DNA of 31,237 nt from an actinobacterium SCGC AAA015-D07 (GTDB lineage Bacteria > Actinomycetota > Acidimicrobiia > Actinomarinales > Actinomarinaceae): positions 1 through 31,237 of the forward strand of contig ARQR01000008.1 in the NCBI GenBank assembly GCA_000384495.1. Direction: 5' to 3'. Each line of letters begins with the position of its first letter. The first letter of the stretch is position 1. Under the pieces are notes generated by a model that saw only the letters and a program-made list of their open reading frames with translations, searched no databases and was not told the origin of the DNA. Below, piece by piece: positions 28,399 through 31,237 of this stretch. Both the position numbers and the translations under genes were made by a program.

Positions 28399-29748
28399 TT
28401 ATTTGTTGGTTTTTGCGACATCCTTTAAGAATGCGTCATTACTTTTTAGAGTTTTAAGCCGATCTATTAATAATTCTGTTGCTGCGCCACCCTCAAGACC
28501 AACAAGAACTCTTCTTAGAGTCCATAATGATTCAAGTTCTTTTGGTGAAACGAGTCGTTGCTCTTCACGAGTTCCAGATGGTGTAACATCTATCGCTGGG
28601 AACACTCTTTTATCTGCAAGTTGTCTATCTAAACGAAGCTCCATATTTCCAGTTCCCTTAAACTCTTCAAAGATAACTTCATCCATTTTTGAGCCAGTCT
28701 CAACCAGTGCAGTACCAAGAATTGTTAGGCTTCCTCCACCTTCAATGTTTCTTGCTGCACCAAAGAATTGTTTTGGAGGAGTTAAAGCAGTCGAATCAAC
28801 ACCACCTGATAAGATTCTTCCACTAGCTGGAGTTGCTAAGTTATGAGCTCTCGCAAGTCTTGTAATGGAATCCAATAAAATTACAACGTCCTTACCTTCC
28901 TCTACTAATCTTTTTGCTCTTTCAATAGCTAATTTGGAGACTTGAGTGTGCTCATCTGGTGGTCTATCAAAGGTTGAAAAAACAACTTCACCATCTACTG
29001 AACGTTGCATGTCGGTTACCTCTTCTGGTCTTTCATCAACTAAAACAACCATTAAATAAACCTCTGGGTTGTTAGCAGTAATTGAATTTGCAATTTCTTT
29101 TAATATTGTAGTTTTACCTGCTTTCGGTGGAGAAACAATTAATCCTCTCTGACCCTTTCCAATAGGTGCAATAAGGTCTACGATTCTTCCAACAAGTCGT
29201 TCTGGTTCGCCATCAATTTCAAGCTTTAATCTCTCATCTGGAAATAGAGGTGTAAGTTTATCAAAATCTACTCTACGAGCTAACAGTTCGGGATCGCCAC
29301 CATTTACAGTTTTTGGTTCGACTAATGCTGGATATTTTTCTTTTGCACGAGGTGCACGGATTGGACCTGTTACAAGGTCTCCTTTTCTCATTCTAAATTT
29401 TTTGATTGCTCCTGCTGGAACGTAGACGTCCATTTCACTGGGTTTGTAACCACCGCATCTTAAAAATCCATATCCTTCTGGGAGAATGTCAAGAATACCC
29501 TCTCTAATTTCTCCTTCTTTAATTTGGCTGTCGCCAGAACTAACTACTGAAGGACCATCATCGTTATTTGATTTACTTATAACTTCAGCTACTTCAGTTT
29601 CTTCTGGGTCTAAGATTTCATCGCTATGTTCAACTAATAGATCGATTAGTTTTGCTTTTTGTAGTCCTTTATGTTCAATGCCTAAACTTTCAGCAATTGA
29701 TCTAAGGTCTGCTACCGGTTTTGATTGTAATTGTGATCTTGCGGACAT
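28399..29748 (-). CDS. rho: Transcription termination factor Rho
   Basis: The 449-residue hexameric RNA helicase that ends transcription. Residues 8-42 form the SAP-like Rho_N domain; 43-78 an acidic linker, far shorter than the Arg/Asn-rich insertion of high-GC actinobacteria; 80-150 the RNA-binding cold-shock-like domain (EGYGFLR). The P-loop SPPKAGKT is at 206-213 and Walker B VVILLDSITRLARAHN follows. An AGGAGA Shine-Dalgarno lies 5 bp upstream of the ATG, one of the clearest in the window, and a -10-like TATAAT lies about 70 bp upstream. Confidence 0.97.
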   Translation of the reverse strand: MSARSQLQSKPVADLRSIAESLGIEHKGLQKAKLIDLLVEHSDEILDPEETEVAEVISKSNNDDGPSVVSSGDSQIKEGEIREGILDILPEGYGFLRCGGYKPSEMDVYVPAGAIKKFRMRKGDLVTGPIRAPRAKEKYPALVEPKTVNGGDPELLARRVDFDKLTPLFPDERLKLEIDGEPERLVGRIVDLIAPIGKGQRGLIVSPPKAGKTTILKEIANSITANNPEVYLMVVLVDERPEEVTDMQRSVDGEVVFSTFDRPPDEHTQVSKLAIERAKRLVEEGKDVVILLDSITRLARAHNLATPASGRILSGGVDSTALTPPKQFFGAARNIEGGGSLTILGTALVETGSKMDEVIFEEFKGTGNMELRLDRQLADKRVFPAIDVTPSGTREEQRLVSPKELESLWTLRRVLVGLEGGAATELLIDRLKTLKSNDAFLKDVAKTNK

Positions 29749-29817
29749 TCTTTCTCCTATATAAAATCATATTTTTTGGAAATGATTTGTGAATTGTTTT
29801 GCCTGAAAGACACTTTC

Positions 29818-29846
29818 ATTATATACATACTTTTTGTAAAGATGCA
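29818..29846 (-). promoter_or_regulatory. Candidate promoter of rho and downstream genes
   Basis: On the - strand, TATAAT occupies 29823-29818. A weak TGCATC at 29846-29841 lies 17 bp upstream as the only reasonably placed -35. Transcription would start near 29811, leaving a leader of about 60 bases before the rho ATG. The 110-bp gap between the SBF transporter and rho is one of the few real spacers in this strand. Confidence 0.45.
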
Positions 29847-29858
29847 GTTTTTATTTTT

Positions 29859-30719
29859 TTAATTTAATGGCCTAGTTATTGAATAAGGAACAATTATAAC
29901 CAAAGTAGCTAGATAATAAAACACCCCAAATACTGCCATTTGTGGTAAATCGAAAAGTATAGAAAAAGTCAATACAATTGGAAAATTCTGACATAAGGCC
30001 TCTATGGAAACTGTTACTGCATCCTTTTTTTCGATCTTTATAAGTCGAGAGGTGCTTTCTACAGCAATAAAGACTGTCCCAATTGCAACCAATACAATAG
30101 TTATAGCTTCAGAAAAATAATCAAATAATGCTTCCCTAAGTTCAAAAGGCCCAGTTATAGAAATAACCGCTATGTATAGTTTTAGAAATTTATCTAAGAA
30201 AGAAGATAATCTATTAACTGTTCGAATGTCTTTTGAATTTAAGAAATACCCAACTAGAAAAGGAATAAATATTAATAAAGTTAGCTGTGTTAACGTCTCT
30301 AAGAAGTTAAAAGAAAATCCTTCTGCATCAATTGAAATAATGCTTAACCAAAAAACTGTTGTAAATGGAGTAATAAGTGATGTTAATGAAGTTAACGAAA
30401 CCGAAAGAGGGATGTTGCCTTTTTTATAATGAGTTAAAATTCCAGATATAAATCCACCAGGTGCCAATAAAACGATAGCAATTGAAATTGCAAATATACT
30501 TGTGTTAAAAACTAAATATAAAGTTAATCCAATCAAAGGTAATACAAAAATTTGAAAAAATAATGCGTAAGAAAATGATATTTTGTTTTCTATGGTGTCT
30601 TTAATGTCTTGATAATTAGTTTGAGTACCTAAAAAGTAAAACATAACTGGAATCATTGGTGTTATTGTCTTAAATGCGAGAGATGAAGAGATCAGATTGT
30701 TTAACTCTTGAATTGACAT
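29859..30719 (-). CDS. Sodium-dependent SBF/BASS-family transporter
   Basis: A 286-residue membrane protein with eight to nine hydrophobic segments. The segment LAPGGFISGILTHYKKGNIPLSVSLTSLTSL (given here in pieces: APGGF, GNIPLSVSLT, SLITPF) matches the conserved GG-x-S-N-x-x-T and G-x-x-ALSV-x-LT pattern of the bile acid:sodium symporter family. Bacterial members import diverse organic anions, such as sulfonates, pyruvate or pantoate; substrate here is unknown. It ends 110 bp before rho. If the metallopeptidase end at 30907 really continues from 8932, this gene is its downstream neighbour. Confidence 0.85.
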   Translation of the reverse strand: MSIQELNNLISSSLAFKTITPMIPVMFYFLGTQTNYQDIKDTIENKISFSYALFFQIFVLPLIGLTLYLVFNTSIFAISIAIVLLAPGGFISGILTHYKKGNIPLSVSLTSLTSLITPFTTVFWLSIISIDAEGFSFNFLETLTQLTLLIFIPFLVGYFLNSKDIRTVNRLSSFLDKFLKLYIAVISITGPFELREALFDYFSEAITIVLVAIGTVFIAVESTSRLIKIEKKDAVTVSIEALCQNFPIVLTFSILFDLPQMAVFGVFYYLATLVIIVPYSITRPLN

Positions 30720-30786
30720 ATTAAGATTTTATTATTTTAAAAATTATTTACAAGTACCAAAAGCTTTATAAATATATCATTTAGAT

Positions 30787-30883
30787 TAGAATCTATTCTA
30801 ACCAAACTGAATTAGAATGAGTTCCAATTAAAGTTTAATTAGAATCTATTCCATTTGAATCTATTCCATTTGAATCTATTCTA
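30787..30883. repeat. Array of GAATCTATTC boxes in intergenic region
   Basis: The near-palindromic decamer GAATCTATTC occurs at 30789-30798, 30842-30851, 30857-30866 and 30872-30881, with a variant GAATGAGTTC at 30815-30824. The last three are spaced exactly 15 bp, in a repeated CCATTTGAATCTATT context. The first is part of the inverted repeat TAGAAT-CT-ATTCTA. It lies in the 187-bp gap (30720-30906) between the transporter start and the end of the secreted HExxH gene, so it may be operators for the transporter or a noncoding repeat. No other feature was seen in the gap. Confidence 0.7.
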
Positions 30884-30906
30884 GTCAAAATATATTTTTT
30901 TAATTT

Positions 30907-31237
30907 TTAATCCTTTATACACAGGGATGCATAATTCTCTAGGTATTCTCTCTCAGATACCTGCAAAATAAGATCATCTCTGTAATAAAGATAATCTCCC
31001 CCATAGTAAAGGACTAATGCGTCAGCAAATAATTCTTCACTTCCAAAAAATTCTTGAGCTTTTTTTCTTTGATTCTCACCTTCTGAGTTAACACAGTTTC
31101 TTGTTAAATATGAAAGTGCGTGAGATGTTTCATGAAGCAATGTATTGTAAGCTCTATTGTTAGCAAATGCTTTGTTTGAAACCCAGACTGATAATTTCCA
31201 ATTTGAATTTGTTGAGCCATCAGCAAATGTTCCAGCT
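30907..31237 (-). CDS. C-terminal part of the secreted HExxH metallopeptidase-like protein (5' partial)
   Basis: The frame is open from the window edge. Bases 31237-31143 repeat residues 180-210 of the protein encoded at 8302, inverted, and then run on in frame: NNRAYNT-LLHETSHALSYL and on to a TAA at 30907. HETSH fits the HExxH zinc-binding motif with catalytic Glu. A second acidic cluster 28-33 residues later (SEELFAD) could supply the third ligand as in gluzincins. Numbered in the joined protein, the motif is His214-Glu215-His218 and the length is 288. A TTG at 31140 is not the start. No family name is assigned. Confidence 0.75.
   Translation of the reverse strand, partial: AGTFADGSTNSNWKLSVWVSNKAFANNRAYNTLLHETSHALSYLTRNCVNSEGENQRKKAQEFFGSEELFADALVLYYGGDYLYYRDDLILQVSEREYLENYASLCIKD
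31143..31237. repeat. 95-bp terminal inverted copy of 8838-8932 (probable assembly overlap)
   Basis: Perfect reverse complement of 8838-8932; identity stops at 31142. The length is identical to the left-end copy. In reverse it codes for the same peptide as 8838-8932 and stays in frame with the HETSH segment, so here the copied sequence probably reflects the real gene order. Confidence 0.92.

Overview
The window is AT-rich, gene-dense, and points to a streamlined actinobacterium. The evidence is a Mca/MshB-type (mycothiol pathway) deacetylase, the order rho-rpmE-DUF1385-prfA-prmC-tsaC-glyA-atp, a class E-like sortase and Thr-rich linkers of the TTTT type. Low GC and spacers of 0-15 bp fit marine lineages such as Candidatus Actinomarinales; that placement is inference. 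No tRNA, rRNA, CRISPR or transposon was seen.

Layout. (1) 1-8932, + strand: a tightly coupled cell-surface operon. It encodes a giant tandem-repeat surface protein with an IPFTG sorting signal, a two-TM sortase with a RecA C-terminal-domain-like cytoplasmic segment, a polytopic membrane protein, and the N-terminal part of a secreted HExxH protein. (2) 8933-12584, + strand: korA (5' end missing) and korB, the 2-oxoacid:ferredoxin oxidoreductase; KorA carries unusual acidic V-E-P repeats. (3) 12586-30719, - strand: a nearly unbroken run read right to left: SBF-family transporter, rho, rpmE, DUF1385, prfA, prmC, tsaC, glyA, the complete ATP synthase operon (two small membrane accessory genes, then atpB-E-F-H-A-G-D-C), a Mca/MshB-like enzyme, a PhoB-like regulator and a sensorless histidine kinase. 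After a triple 11-bp direct repeat come a Na/Pi cotransporter and PhoU, making a compact phosphate module. (4) 30720-31237: an intergenic array of GAATCTATTC boxes, then the C-terminal part of the HExxH protein on the - strand.

Assembly warning. Both window ends are exact 95-bp inverted copies of internal sequence: 1-95 is the reverse complement of 1894-1988, and 31143-31237 is the reverse complement of 8838-8932. Identical lengths at both ends suggest a de Bruijn k-mer of 95 and inverted (whole-genome-amplification type) chimeras. The secreted protein reads in frame from 8302-8932 directly into 31142-30907 (reverse strand) to give one 288-residue HExxH protein. So the 8932/8933 join that places korA behind it is probably false, and in the real genome the sortase operon probably leads into the rho/atp block.
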